34,591 nt of DNA, taken from positions 1 to 34,591 of the forward strand of contig JACDAQ010000011.1 in the NCBI GenBank assembly GCA_013695355.1, read 5' to 3'. The notes under the pieces are model-generated. The model saw nothing but the letters and a program-made list of their open reading frames with translations. It was not told where the DNA came from and made no database searches. Source of the DNA: Candidatus Protochlamydia sp. (GTDB lineage: Bacteria > Chlamydiota > Chlamydiia > Chlamydiales > Parachlamydiaceae). A program made the translations under genes and the position numbers. Positions 7,072-15,925 of this stretch are shown here, in pieces. Within the stretch, counting starts at the first letter, position 1. Every line of letters begins with the position of its first letter.

Positions 7072-7938
7072 TTAAAGCCTAATGCGCTGGCCAGTTAAGG
7101 CATTCCATTCGGATGCAGAAACCGATCCGTCGGGATTGAGCACTTCAAGGCGATAAACCGGCAAAAATACTTCTTTTTCACTACGGATGGTAAAATCACT
7201 GCCAAACGCAGCATGGGCCAAATTCACAATTTGTCCGCGCGTAAAGCTTTTTGTTTCTTTTTGGCCATTGGCGATCGGCTTTGAAACAAGGTTTTGCTTT
7301 AATCTGGTCTGAGGCATGACTAAGAATCGGGGATTTTCAAAGTGCAAATGCAACAGCTGACCGCTTTGAACGATCAAGTGTTTTTGTTTAGCGCTTTCAA
7401 TCCATGGTTCCAAAACTTCTCTTTCAACCTTTAATTCTTTTTGAAGGTCATCCATCGACAAGGATCCTTGACGAAGAGCTAAGGCCTGAATGACTCTTAA
7501 GTCATTTCGATTGGCCTGGCAGTCCAGGCAATCTTTAAAGCCATGGGTCGTGTCCCAGGTATCGCCATTCAATACAATTTCTCCATCCTTTAATCCCCAT
7601 AAAACTACACCTTCGCGGGTTTTACGGTCATCTGTGTATTTAACATCAAACAGCATGTAAGGATAGTATTTATAAACAGGCTCCAGATAGGTCTTTTTTT
7701 CGTTATCCAACAATTCCTGCCGATGGGCATTCATGATCTGCTCAGGCGTGAATTTGGACTCAAGAGTGGCAATTTCAGGATTGTCAATATAGTGGAAAAT
7801 ATTGTCTTTCCATGAAGAGAGGGCAGGGTTATTTTCCCATGCCCACCATATTCCAAAGGAACATCCGGCAAAAAGGGCTAAAAGCAGCAAGCGGAAAGTA
7901 AAACGAGAAGATGAGGGTGTCATATCTTTTTTGCCCAT
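7072..7938 (-). CDS. Conserved chlamydial membrane-anchored hypothetical, downstream of rho
   Basis: The 288-residue protein has one N-terminal membrane segment (about residues 14-33, FRLLLLALFAGCSFGIWWAW) after a short basic start, so the rest probably lies in the periplasm. A CLDC pair is followed by a segment resembling a winged helix (LRVIQALALRQGSLSMDDLQKEL). The C-terminal block ends LNPDGSVSASEWNALTGQRIRL. The start ATG follows AAGGAG, which overlaps the rho stop 13 nt upstream, so it is the last gene of the polA-coaE-rho operon. From memory, C. trachomatis CT490 occupies the same place beside rho (CT491), so this is likely its homologue. The function is unknown. Confidence 0.8.
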   Translation of the reverse strand: MGKKDMTPSSSRFTFRLLLLALFAGCSFGIWWAWENNPALSSWKDNIFHYIDNPEIATLESKFTPEQIMNAHRQELLDNEKKTYLEPVYKYYPYMLFDVKYTDDRKTREGVVLWGLKDGEIVLNGDTWDTTHGFKDCLDCQANRNDLRVIQALALRQGSLSMDDLQKELKVEREVLEPWIESAKQKHLIVQSGQLLHLHFENPRFLVMPQTRLKQNLVSKPIANGQKETKSFTRGQIVNLAHAAFGSDFTIRSEKEVFLPVYRLEVLNPDGSVSASEWNALTGQRIRL

Positions 7939-7951
7939 TTTGAACGGCTCC

Positions 7952-9346
7952 TTAATCCTTCATTGATAACAAAAATTCAACATTGCTGCCCGTTTTTCTT
8001 AAACGGCCCAGTAGAAGATTCATCGCATCGCCTGGAGCTAGGTCAGCGACCGCCTGGCGCAAAAGATAAATTTTTTCAAGTTCATTAGGATGGTAAAGCA
8101 GTTCCTCTTTACGCGTACCGCTCTTGATCAGATCTATGGCCGGGTAAATACGGCGGTCTGCAAGCCTGCGGTCGAGGACAAGCTCCATGTTGCCTGTTCC
8201 CTTGAACTCTTCAAAAATAACCTCGTCCATGCGCGACCCGGTATCAATCAGAGCTGTTGCAATGATCGTCAGCGAACCGCCTTGCTCGATATTACGCGCT
8301 GCGCCGAAAAACCGCTTAGGTTTATGAAGGGCATTAGCGTCAATACCGCCCGACAAAATTTTACCTGAATGGGGCTGGATTGTATTATAGGCTCTCGCTA
8401 AACGGGTGATCGAGTCGAGAAGAATGACGACATCATTGCCATGCTCAACTAAACGGCGGGCTTTTTCGATGGCCATTTCAGCCACTTGGACGTGCCTTTC
8501 CGGGGGTTCATCAAAGGTAGAAGCAATCACTTCTCCGATGACAATCCGTTGCATGTCGGTAACTTCTTCAGGTCGCTCATCGATTAAGAGCACGATCAAG
8601 ATAATGTCAGGATTATTCGTGGCAATTGCGTTGGCAATATTTTGCAAAAGAATTGTTTTTCCCGAGCGGGGGGGAGCGACAATCAGCCCTCTCTGCCCTT
8701 TACCTATAGGGGCTGCCAAATCCAAGACGCGAGTAGATAGCTTTTCTTTGCTTGTCTCCATCACAATTCTTTCTTCAGGATAAAGGGGGGTCAGGTTTTC
8801 AAATAAAATCCTTTCTTTTGCCTTTTCAGGAGCTCTGCCGTTAATTTTATCAACTTTCAAAAGGGCAAAAAACTTCTCCTTATCTTTAGGCGGACGCATG
8901 GTCCCACAAAGCGTATCACCTTTTTTCAAATCGAAGCGGCGAATTTGGGCCGGGGATACATAAATATCTTCCGCTGATGGAAGGTAATTATAGTTAGGAG
9001 AGCGTAAAAAGCCAAAACCATCAGGCAGTATTTCTAAAACGCCTTCTCCATAGAGAACTTCATTTGGATTTTCAGAAATTGCTTTGACAATTTCAAAAAC
9101 CATTTGGGATTTGGTTAAAGAGCCTAAATGCTTAAGTCCAATATTTCTGCCGTATTGATTCAGCTGATCGATATTCATCCGTTGGATGTCTGCGATTTTG
9201 GTAATGATCTCAGGCTGAGATCTTTCTTTGTGCTGAGGGGGGGAAGATTGTGGAGATTGTTGTTCCATATTCTGCCTCTCAGGGCTGCGATCCTCATATG
9301 TCATTGAGGTATCTAAAGATGTGTTTTCGGTATTCTCTGGGTCCAT
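7952..9346 (-). CDS. rho: Transcription termination factor Rho
   Basis: Rho is a hexameric RNA-dependent ATPase that ends transcription. An N-terminal extension rich in Gln/Pro/Ser (1-45) precedes the Rho N domain ([20 protein letters not shown]). Then come the RNP-like RNA-binding fold ([23 protein letters not shown]), Walker A APPRSGKT, Walker [19 protein letters not shown], and the Q/R-loop region [18 protein letters not shown]. At 464 residues it is complete. It lies 116 nt downstream of coaE and shares an operon with the following hypothetical gene. Confidence 0.98.
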   Translation of the reverse strand: MDPENTENTSLDTSMTYEDRSPERQNMEQQSPQSSPPQHKERSQPEIITKIADIQRMNIDQLNQYGRNIGLKHLGSLTKSQMVFEIVKAISENPNEVLYGEGVLEILPDGFGFLRSPNYNYLPSAEDIYVSPAQIRRFDLKKGDTLCGTMRPPKDKEKFFALLKVDKINGRAPEKAKERILFENLTPLYPEERIVMETSKEKLSTRVLDLAAPIGKGQRGLIVAPPRSGKTILLQNIANAIATNNPDIILIVLLIDERPEEVTDMQRIVIGEVIASTFDEPPERHVQVAEMAIEKARRLVEHGNDVVILLDSITRLARAYNTIQPHSGKILSGGIDANALHKPKRFFGAARNIEQGGSLTIIATALIDTGSRMDEVIFEEFKGTGNMELVLDRRLADRRIYPAIDLIKSGTRKEELLYHPNELEKIYLLRQAVADLAPGDAMNLLLGRLRKTGSNVEFLLSMKD

Positions 9347-9462
9347 TTAAAAGCAAGACTCCAATGTAAATGTGTTGTGAGACTATAAAATAATAAGTGT
9401 TGATCAGTTTGACCGCATGGTTTTGGCGCAACCAATCAATTGTTTTATTTTTCAGCCCCTAA

Positions 9463-10071
9463 TTAATACTCTAATAGTTCTTGAAATAATTCCCTCACTG
9501 GTTCCTTGAGGGTAGAAATCGTTCCATTGTTCATAATCGCATAATCGGCCCTGATTGCTTTTTCCAGGGGGGTAAGTTGATTAGACATCCGCATATCGAA
9601 TTCTTGGCGGCTGAATTGTTCATTTTTGTTAAACCGCTTAAAGCAGATATCTGCCTGGGCTAATACGGCAATGGAAGCATCAAATAAATTCTCACCATTG
9701 CTTTCAAATAAGAGTGGGACTTCAGCAGCAAAGAGAGGAAACGGCTGTTCAGCTTCCTGTTGTTTTTGATATTGTTTTTTTATTTCGCTGTAAACCGCCG
9801 GATGGAGAATTTGTTCCAATTCTTTCATTTGTTCAAGGTCCTGAAAAACTAGGCGCGCAACACGTGATCGGTCAATTTTTTGGTCAACAAGAATGTCCTT
9901 ACCCAATAATCGAATGACTTGGCTGATTATGTTATCATCGGAAGACAATAAATGATGAACGATTTCATCAGCGCTTACAGCGTAAGCTCCTAGTTCTTTT
10001 AAGATCCGGCAAACTGAAGATTTGCCGCATGAAAGACCGCCTGTGACAGCTACTTTAATAAACTTTAACAT
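9463..10071 (-). CDS. coaE: Dephospho-CoA kinase
   Basis: CoaE phosphorylates dephospho-CoA, the last step of coenzyme A synthesis. The P-loop is GGLSCGKSS near residue 12. Next come SADEIVHHLL (the DAD-like substrate motif, here SAD), HPAVYSEIK, VPLLFES, and the base-binding C-terminal region MSNQLTPLEKAIRADYAIMNNG. I choose ATG 10071, inside the polA stop (ATGTTAA overlap), giving 202 residues. A TTG three codons upstream (10080) is the alternative. The overlap with polA points to translational coupling. Confidence 0.94.
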   Translation of the reverse strand: MLKFIKVAVTGGLSCGKSSVCRILKELGAYAVSADEIVHHLLSSDDNIISQVIRLLGKDILVDQKIDRSRVARLVFQDLEQMKELEQILHPAVYSEIKKQYQKQQEAEQPFPLFAAEVPLLFESNGENLFDASIAVLAQADICFKRFNKNEQFSRQEFDMRMSNQLTPLEKAIRADYAIMNNGTISTLKEPVRELFQELLEY

Positions 10072-12737
10072 TCTTTCCAATTTTTGCCAATATGGATATC
10101 AACGATTAAAGGAACCTTTAATTGCATAACCCCTTCCATAGTGTTTTGAACAAGTTTTGATAGGGACTCGACTTCTTCGTCAGGCACTTCGAAAATTAAC
10201 TCATCATGAATTTGCAGGATCATAAATCCTTTTTTCTTTTCATGCATAAGCTTTTTGTCAATTTGCAGCATAGCCTTTTTTATTAAATCAGCTTGCGTTC
10301 CCTGAATGGGAGTGTTGACGGCCAACCTTTCGGCTGCAGCGCGGATCATGGCGTTCTGACTCTTCATTTCCGGTAATAGCCTTTCTCTTCCCATCAGGGT
10401 CGTGGCCCTGCCTGTCTGACGCGCATTTTCTTTGCGGCTTTCCATGAACTCTTTTACTTTATGGTATCTTTGAAAATAAAGGTGTATAAAGGCTGCTGCA
10501 GTTTTAGTGTCAATTCCCAGCTCCTGTGATAGCCCGAAGGCCTGTTGTCCATAAATAATCCCGAAATTGACAGCTTTAGCTTGATACCGCTGCTGTTTGG
10601 AAACTTCTTCTAAAGGAATACCGAAAATAAGGGATGCGGTAAAGGCATGTATATCTTCATTTGCCGTGAAGGCCCTAATTAAAGCAGGATCTTCGCTTAA
10701 ATGAGCGAGCAGGCGCAGCTCTATTTGGGAATAATCGGCGGCCAAATAACTCCATCCCTCTTTCTGAGGACGGAAAGCCTCCCTGATCTTGCGGCCTAAT
10801 TCTGTCCTGACTGGAATATTTTGCAAATTAGGGTCCTGGCAGGCTAGGCGTCCGGTAGCCGCAACTGATTGGTTAAAATTACCGTGGATGCGCAAAGTTT
10901 TCGGGTAAACCTCTTGAGGAAGAGTCTCAACATAGGTTGAACGAAGCTTCTCAAGCGTTCTGTATTCAAGCAGCTGTCCAGCAATCGGATAGGTTGCCTT
11001 TAAACTTTCCAGCACATCCGCATTGGTGGAAAGGCCTGTAGCTGTTTTTTTCGGAGCCTTGATCCCCAATTTTACAAATAATATCTGACTCAGCTGCTTG
11101 GGAGAATTTAAATTAAAGGTCTCGCCCGCCATTTCATAAATGGTCTGTTCGAGCTGACCGATCTCTCCGCCAATTACTTGACCCAGGGATTTTAAATATT
11201 CAGTATCAACAAAGATCCCCTGTCGTTCCATTTTCTCTAAAACAGTCATCAGAGGGAGCTCAAGGTCATAAAAAAGAGTGCTTAAGCCCCTTTCTTCTAA
11301 TTGCTTGGAAAGCAGATTTTTGAGCCGGACCGTATAGTCGGCATCCTCACAGCAATAATTACAGATTTCATCCAAAGGTACATCTGCCATGCTTAGCTGC
11401 CCTTTTCCTTTACCAATCAGGTCTTTGATGGGAGTCAATACTTTATCAAGTAATTCAAGGGCTAAATATTCCAAAGAATGCTGCCTGATGTGGGAATTGA
11501 GGAGGTAGGAAGCAATCATGGTATCAAAACAAATATGCGCTATTTCAATGCCATAATTTTTGAGGATATGGCAGTCGAATTTAAAATTATGCCCAAAAAA
11601 ACCAATAGCTGGATTTTCTAAAAGTGATTTTAGTTTCCTTAAAACCATTTCAGAATCTAGTTGTCCATTTAGGGGGATATACCAGGCTTTTTTTGGCTCG
11701 ACGCTAAAACCGATCCCAACGAGCTCGGATTTAATCGGTTGAAAATGGGTCGTTTCGGTATCAAGGGCGATTTCTTTTTGCTGTGATAAATAGTCAATCA
11801 AGCTGTCCAGGCTTTTTTCATCATTAATAAGATTATACGACAGGGTTTCAGGTTCCGCAATTTCTTCCTTTTCCAAAGAAGCTGGGATTTCCATTTCCTT
11901 GATCAATGAGAAAAAATTCATTGAGGCATAAAAGTCTTTTAAAATATCATGTGAGGGTGTACCTAACCGATAAAAATCGGCCTGCGACGGAAAAGGGACG
12001 GCGGTATTGATCCTGACAAGCTTACGGCTCAAACGAACCTTTTCCCTTTCTTCTACAAGGGTCTCTTGTTTTTTCTTACCCGGGACTTCTTCAGGATGAT
12101 CAAGAATGTAGTCTAAAGTTCCGAATTTTTTAAGCAGGTCGGCAGCTGTTTTGGGGCCGAATCCAGAAAGACCTGGAATGTTGTCAGAAGCGTCTCCGGT
12201 GATCGATAAATAATCGACCATCTGGTCGGGCCTGACTCCAAACTGTTCTTCAACACCATTTGGATTCAATATCAGGTTTTCTTTGAAAGTATTTAATATG
12301 AAGATCTTGTCGGTAACAAGTTGGCACATATCTTTGTCGCTTGTGCAAAGATAGGTCTCGGTATTAATGGATGCGGCCCACTGAGCTACGCTTCCCATGG
12401 TATCGTCAGCTTCCACATCGGGCATCATTAATTCAGGGATACCGATTAACTGGCAAAAAAGCTGAGCGCGCATGATTTGATAAAGCAGATCCTTCGGCAT
12501 TTCTTTGCGGTTAGCTTTATAGTCAGGAAAAAGCTCTGTGCGTTGTTTAGAGTTGTTAGGCCCGTCGAAAACGGCGACTAAATGGGTGGGTTGAAAATCT
12601 TTAATGAGCTTCAGGACTGAACGGATGAAACCAAAGAGGGCATTGGTCGATTCTCCTTTGGAATTCGTCATGTGACGGATTGCAAAATAAGAGCGATAAA
12701 TATAGCCTGAGGCATCTAAAATATAAAGTTTTTCCAT
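10065..12737 (-). CDS. polA: DNA polymerase I
   Basis: The 890-residue protein has three domains: 5' nuclease (about 1-290, ending with the helix-hairpin-helix SGFGPKTAADLL), 3'-5' exonuclease and polymerase. The exonuclease keeps its metal ligands (DTET in motif I, GHNFKFD in motif II, YCCED in motif III), so proofreading is probably active. Polymerase motifs A (DYSQIELR), B (QAKAVNFGIIYGQQAFG) and C (IHDELIFE) are intact. I start at ATG 12737 (MEKLYILDASGYIYRS), the canonical N terminus; a TTG 12 codons upstream would add an unconserved tail. It is the first gene of the polA-coaE-rho set. In C. trachomatis it adjoins sppA/sohB, but here 5.4 kb is inserted before sppA. Confidence 0.97.
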   Translation of the reverse strand: MEKLYILDASGYIYRSYFAIRHMTNSKGESTNALFGFIRSVLKLIKDFQPTHLVAVFDGPNNSKQRTELFPDYKANRKEMPKDLLYQIMRAQLFCQLIGIPELMMPDVEADDTMGSVAQWAASINTETYLCTSDKDMCQLVTDKIFILNTFKENLILNPNGVEEQFGVRPDQMVDYLSITGDASDNIPGLSGFGPKTAADLLKKFGTLDYILDHPEEVPGKKKQETLVEEREKVRLSRKLVRINTAVPFPSQADFYRLGTPSHDILKDFYASMNFFSLIKEMEIPASLEKEEIAEPETLSYNLINDEKSLDSLIDYLSQQKEIALDTETTHFQPIKSELVGIGFSVEPKKAWYIPLNGQLDSEMVLRKLKSLLENPAIGFFGHNFKFDCHILKNYGIEIAHICFDTMIASYLLNSHIRQHSLEYLALELLDKVLTPIKDLIGKGKGQLSMADVPLDEICNYCCEDADYTVRLKNLLSKQLEERGLSTLFYDLELPLMTVLEKMERQGIFVDTEYLKSLGQVIGGEIGQLEQTIYEMAGETFNLNSPKQLSQILFVKLGIKAPKKTATGLSTNADVLESLKATYPIAGQLLEYRTLEKLRSTYVETLPQEVYPKTLRIHGNFNQSVAATGRLACQDPNLQNIPVRTELGRKIREAFRPQKEGWSYLAADYSQIELRLLAHLSEDPALIRAFTANEDIHAFTASLIFGIPLEEVSKQQRYQAKAVNFGIIYGQQAFGLSQELGIDTKTAAAFIHLYFQRYHKVKEFMESRKENARQTGRATTLMGRERLLPEMKSQNAMIRAAAERLAVNTPIQGTQADLIKKAMLQIDKKLMHEKKKGFMILQIHDELIFEVPDEEVESLSKLVQNTMEGVMQLKVPLIVDIHIGKNWKEC

Positions 12738-12964
12738 GGAATTCACATTTTGAAGGGTAAGCAAAAATGACAAAGATTTAATTAATATAATACCATTAAT
12801 ACTTTATTTTTGTACATCATTTTTGTTTAATTGGTCCCATCTTAAGTAAATTGCAATCAACTATTTAAGTTTTTTTATCATTTTTATTTGTTGTTCTTTG
12901 CATTTTCAACTTTCAAAAAATTTATTCTTTTTTTAATATATTTTTTTTAACAGAAGGACAATCT

Positions 12965-14185
12965 ATGAAAGACAATTTAGAACATATGATTAAAGATGTT
13001 GTACAAAGCAGTGTTCCGTCTTTACCACGAGAGATTTTAAGAGACGGTCAATCATTAATGGTAATCACAAATACGCTCTCTTTAGATGACTTTTCCCAAT
13101 TCTTCACTTCCCTCCGAGCAGATCGTTATGGATTCATAGAAATTCCTTCTGGAGCAAATGATAATTATAAATTCACAAAAGAGTGGATCTTATATTTGGA
13201 TACTTTAATCACTGATGGAAAAAAACAGGTTAAGTGCACAGATAAAGATCAAAGTGATATGACAAAATTGATGCATGCAGTCATTTGCAAGGAGACTAAT
13301 AATTTAGAGAATGCCAATGAAAATGTCCTAAAAACATTTTCCCAATCAACTTCACATCGTGCTCGATATCCTTTTCATATTCAAGAGGCAATTAGCTTTA
13401 CCGAAAATTTATTAATGTCCGATTTTGAATTAAGAAAACAATTCAATAAATTAATAGCAAATGCAAATGATGCAGAAAAATATAGACTTTATGATCTTAA
13501 AAATGAACCTTCTATAAGGAATGGGGACACAATTAATCAAAAAGCCGCCGAGTTTGCATTGAGCCAAAAACCTGAAACATTGAATCAATTTGTTATGAAC
13601 TATCAATTTTATAAGGCATGGGTAAAGAGAATAAGCGAAGAGCTTTCTTTATCAATTGATAAACAAGGCAATAACTTAACAAATAAGGAATTTAAAGCAG
13701 AAGTCGCAAGGCAAAGTCTTTCGTATATTCAGCAAGAGGGATCTGTTGCAGTAGATTTATTGATCAATTCAAAGCAAGCAGCGCAGCGGGCGGGAGTCGG
13801 GCCTTATAAAGGAATTAATCAGAAAGATATTCAGGCTTACGCTGCCCATATAAAATTTTCATCTGACACAAACCTTGCCTACCATGTATTAAAGCACTTT
13901 AATGAATTGCCAGCTTCGATTTCTTCAGCTTCATGGGACAATTCTGGGTTGAATATAGCAAAAGAGCTAGAAGAAATTTTTAGGCAAACATTTATTTATC
14001 TTAAGACGGCCAGGGAAGTGATAGAAAAAGGTTCTATGACAACTCGTCCTTGTCAATTACAATTGAATAAAAATATTCTTACATTTACAGCTGATCTTGA
14101 CCAGCCCCCGGTAACACTAAAAACAATTGTCCATATTATCGGCGATGAAGTTGTTATCGCAACTTGTATGCCCCAAGGAAAATAA
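12965..14185 (+). CDS. Hypothetical protein, first gene of a coupled pair
   Basis: I recognise no family. The 406-residue, mainly helical, soluble-looking protein has no signal peptide or membrane segment. A Gln/Lys-rich middle contains KQAAQRAGVGPYKGINQKD, and the end has strand-like character (LQLNKNILTFTADLDQ, TLKTIVHIIGDEVVIATCMPQGK). AAGGA 7 nt before the ATG is a good ribosome site. The stop TAA shares its last A with the ATG of the next gene (TAATG), so the two are co-translated and probably functionally linked. The pair sits in DNA inserted between polA and sppA, beside a dead toxin-antitoxin module. A secreted effector or a two-component conflict system are possibilities, neither proven. 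Confidence 0.75.
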   Translation: MKDNLEHMIKDVVQSSVPSLPREILRDGQSLMVITNTLSLDDFSQFFTSLRADRYGFIEIPSGANDNYKFTKEWILYLDTLITDGKKQVKCTDKDQSDMTKLMHAVICKETNNLENANENVLKTFSQSTSHRARYPFHIQEAISFTENLLMSDFELRKQFNKLIANANDAEKYRLYDLKNEPSIRNGDTINQKAAEFALSQKPETLNQFVMNYQFYKAWVKRISEELSLSIDKQGNNLTNKEFKAEVARQSLSYIQQEGSVAVDLLINSKQAAQRAGVGPYKGINQKDIQAYAAHIKFSSDTNLAYHVLKHFNELPASISSASWDNSGLNIAKELEEIFRQTFIYLKTAREVIEKGSMTTRPCQLQLNKNILTFTADLDQPPVTLKTIVHIIGDEVVIATCMPQGK

Positions 14186-14934
14186 TGAATACTATCAGAT
14201 GGTGTTTTTCCAAAACTGAAAACACTATGCAAAGAATTTATCCAAAAAGGCAATTAGGTAGAAAAATTAGTTATGACCCAAAATCGACAAAATTTTATAA
14301 AAACATTAATTTTTTTTTTCAAAATTTTATGAATCAATATGTTCACTTAGAAACTGATGGAAGGATTTGTTCTAAAATAAAAAATCATAATTATAACAAA
14401 GATCTAAAAATAAATTATATGTTCACAAATGGGCCTGATCAAATTATGAAAATTCACCATGAAAATTATGATGAGAACCTTTGCCTGTATGATAAAGAGC
14501 TTACTTCCGCTATTAAAGAGCTTATGGAGATCCCTCATCTCTCAGATAACAAAGCAAATGATCTTCTCAGGGTTTTTATGTCAACCACAGGTAATTTATT
14601 TTTATGCCATTATCAATGGCATTTGAATGAAGCCGAATCTATAGGGAAAGAGCATGCTGAGGTCCTCCGCCAAGCTCGACCCTTCCTCAGGCTTTATGGC
14701 ACCAAACTGGAAAATTTATTAACGGGGACCTTTGAAGATTTTGATGAATGGGATGATGTCTGTTACCGAAGGACCTATATAGAAGCATTTAATTTGATGT
14801 TTGGTAAAATAATTTCAATAGACGTTGAAGATATTGAAGAGTATATGCAGCAAAGAAAAGAAGATACTGCACTCTCATCACCTGATCTTATTCCTGCAAA
14901 CACCCCAAAAAGCCATTGGTGGTGGTGGAATTAA
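14185..14934 (+). CDS. Hypothetical protein, second gene of a coupled pair
   Basis: The 249-residue protein belongs to no family I recognise. The N-terminal 45 residues are basic (WCFSKTENTMQRIYPKRQLGRK). The middle is aromatic and helical, with DLLRVFMSTTGNLFLCHYQW. An acidic segment (GTFEDFDEWDDV) precedes a tail ending in four consecutive Trp (SHWWWWN). The start ATG at 14185 is chosen because it overlaps the previous stop (TAATG) and follows AAGGAAAA; a TTG seven codons upstream is inside the previous gene. No membrane helix is apparent. Confidence 0.72.
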   Translation: MNTIRWCFSKTENTMQRIYPKRQLGRKISYDPKSTKFYKNINFFFQNFMNQYVHLETDGRICSKIKNHNYNKDLKINYMFTNGPDQIMKIHHENYDENLCLYDKELTSAIKELMEIPHLSDNKANDLLRVFMSTTGNLFLCHYQWHLNEAESIGKEHAEVLRQARPFLRLYGTKLENLLTGTFEDFDEWDDVCYRRTYIEAFNLMFGKIISIDVEDIEEYMQQRKEDTALSSPDLIPANTPKSHWWWWN

Positions 14935-15016
14935 TCGAATTAGAAAATTTTTTAATTAGATTCTAGTCAAAAAAAAATTAATTAAAATATGCAAAAGCCT
15001 AAATTTTGGGGTCCTT

Positions 15017-15219
15017 ATGCTAATACACAAAATGATTCTTAGTGATGAAAATATGCGGCCAATTGCTGTACAAATACCCTATAAAGAATGGCTGGAATTG
15101 AAAAAGTAATCAGCCCTACAAAAAATAAAAAATCACGCATTGCTCATTTGTACGGTACTATTCGTCTTTCAGAGGATCCACTTTTATATCAACGTAATAT
15201 CCGGGATGAATGGCAATGA
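15017..15219 (+). pseudogene. Frameshifted antitoxin gene of a PIN-type (VapBC-like) module
   Basis: The first frame (15017-15109) reads through MILSDENMRPIAVQIPYKEW and LELKK, then stops. A second frame (to TGA 15217-15219) continues with SRIAHLYGTIRLSEDP and LLYQRNIRDEW. Together these form the typical small antitoxin that precedes PIN toxins: a PIAVQIPYxEW start, then LYGxIxLxxDPLxYQxxxRxEW. The gene is split by a frameshift near 15107-15125. Its end overlaps the toxin start by 4 nt (ATGA), the classic TA arrangement. The family name is from memory of these motifs. Confidence 0.72.
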
Positions 15220-15562
15220 AGGTATTATTAGATAATAATATTATCTTATGTTTTTTAGCAGGAAAATTAAAAAAACCTTTAGTTGACAATGAATATTGTG
15301 TATCAAACATTACTCCACTTGAATTGCTTTCCTAATCTTAATATTCAGGCAGAAATTGCAATAGATTCTTTTATAAAAAAGATAGAAAATTATCAACCTT
15401 ACCCCGAGATAATAATAAAAACTATCGAGATTAGAAGAAAATTTAAATTTAAACTATCCGATTCAATTATCATTGCTATTGCAAAGTTTTAAATATGATT
15501 TACTTTCTAATGAACAATAATTTTCTAATTTCTCAGATTGAAATGTCAAAGTCTTGAACTAA
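15216..15562 (+). pseudogene. Frameshifted PIN-domain toxin (VapC-like)
   Basis: The relic starts MKVLLDNNIILCFLAGK, with the acidic LDxN motif of PIN nucleases, and reaches NITPLELLS before stop TAA 15333-15335. A shifted frame continues FPNLNIQAEIAIDSF and IKTIEIRRKFKFKLSDSIIIA, the usual helix with the second conserved acidic residue, up to a stop at 15490-15492. A third segment gives FKYDLLSNEQ, then FSNFSD and NVKVLN with in-frame stops between them, matching the C-terminal end of such toxins. At least two frameshifts and two stops make it non-functional. An ORF of 69 codons at 15283-15492 is only a fragment of this relic. Confidence 0.72.
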
Positions 15563-15688
15563 TTGAATTGTAATTTACAAAAAAATCTACTATCATAACC
15601 CATCTTTTTATTTTTCCTTTAAATGATTGCTTTCTTTAAAAATTATAGGTAAGATGATTTGTTTTAATAAATAATCTACGGTTTGTGC

Positions 15689-15838
15689 ATGAAAGCTTGA
15701 TTTTTCTCCTCTTCTTTTTTAATTACAATCAAAGAACAGACTGATAAATTTACAACCAGGCAAAAATTAATCGGGATCATAGCTTTAGCCTCCCTGGCAA
15801 GCTTGTACATTCTTTTAAAGCTCTCAAAAAAATATTAG
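15689..15838 (+). pseudogene. Relic of an N-terminal membrane-anchor module
   Basis: Reading from ATG 15689 with a stop at codon 4 (TGA 15698-15700), the frame gives ITIKEQTDKFTTRQKLIG and IIALASLASLYILLKL, ending at TAG 15836-15838. This lines up residue by residue, with a one-codon gap, with the first 50 residues of the next gene (SIKEKAYDSLTSKQKLIS, then a membrane helix). It is therefore a duplicated and disabled 5' end of that gene family. An overlapping frame to 15912 (REYELSLTSRALKL) may be further debris. Confidence 0.65.
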
Positions 15839-15925
15839 AAGAAAATCACCATGCTATCTGTGCTAAAAGAGAATATGAACTATCGCTGACTTCAAGAGCC
15901 CTTAAACTTTAATAATAGGCAAAAC

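Noticed and set aside
15283-15492. Apparent 69-residue gene
   Set aside because: It is the middle segment of the frameshifted PIN toxin; its N-terminal part is read out of the true frame.
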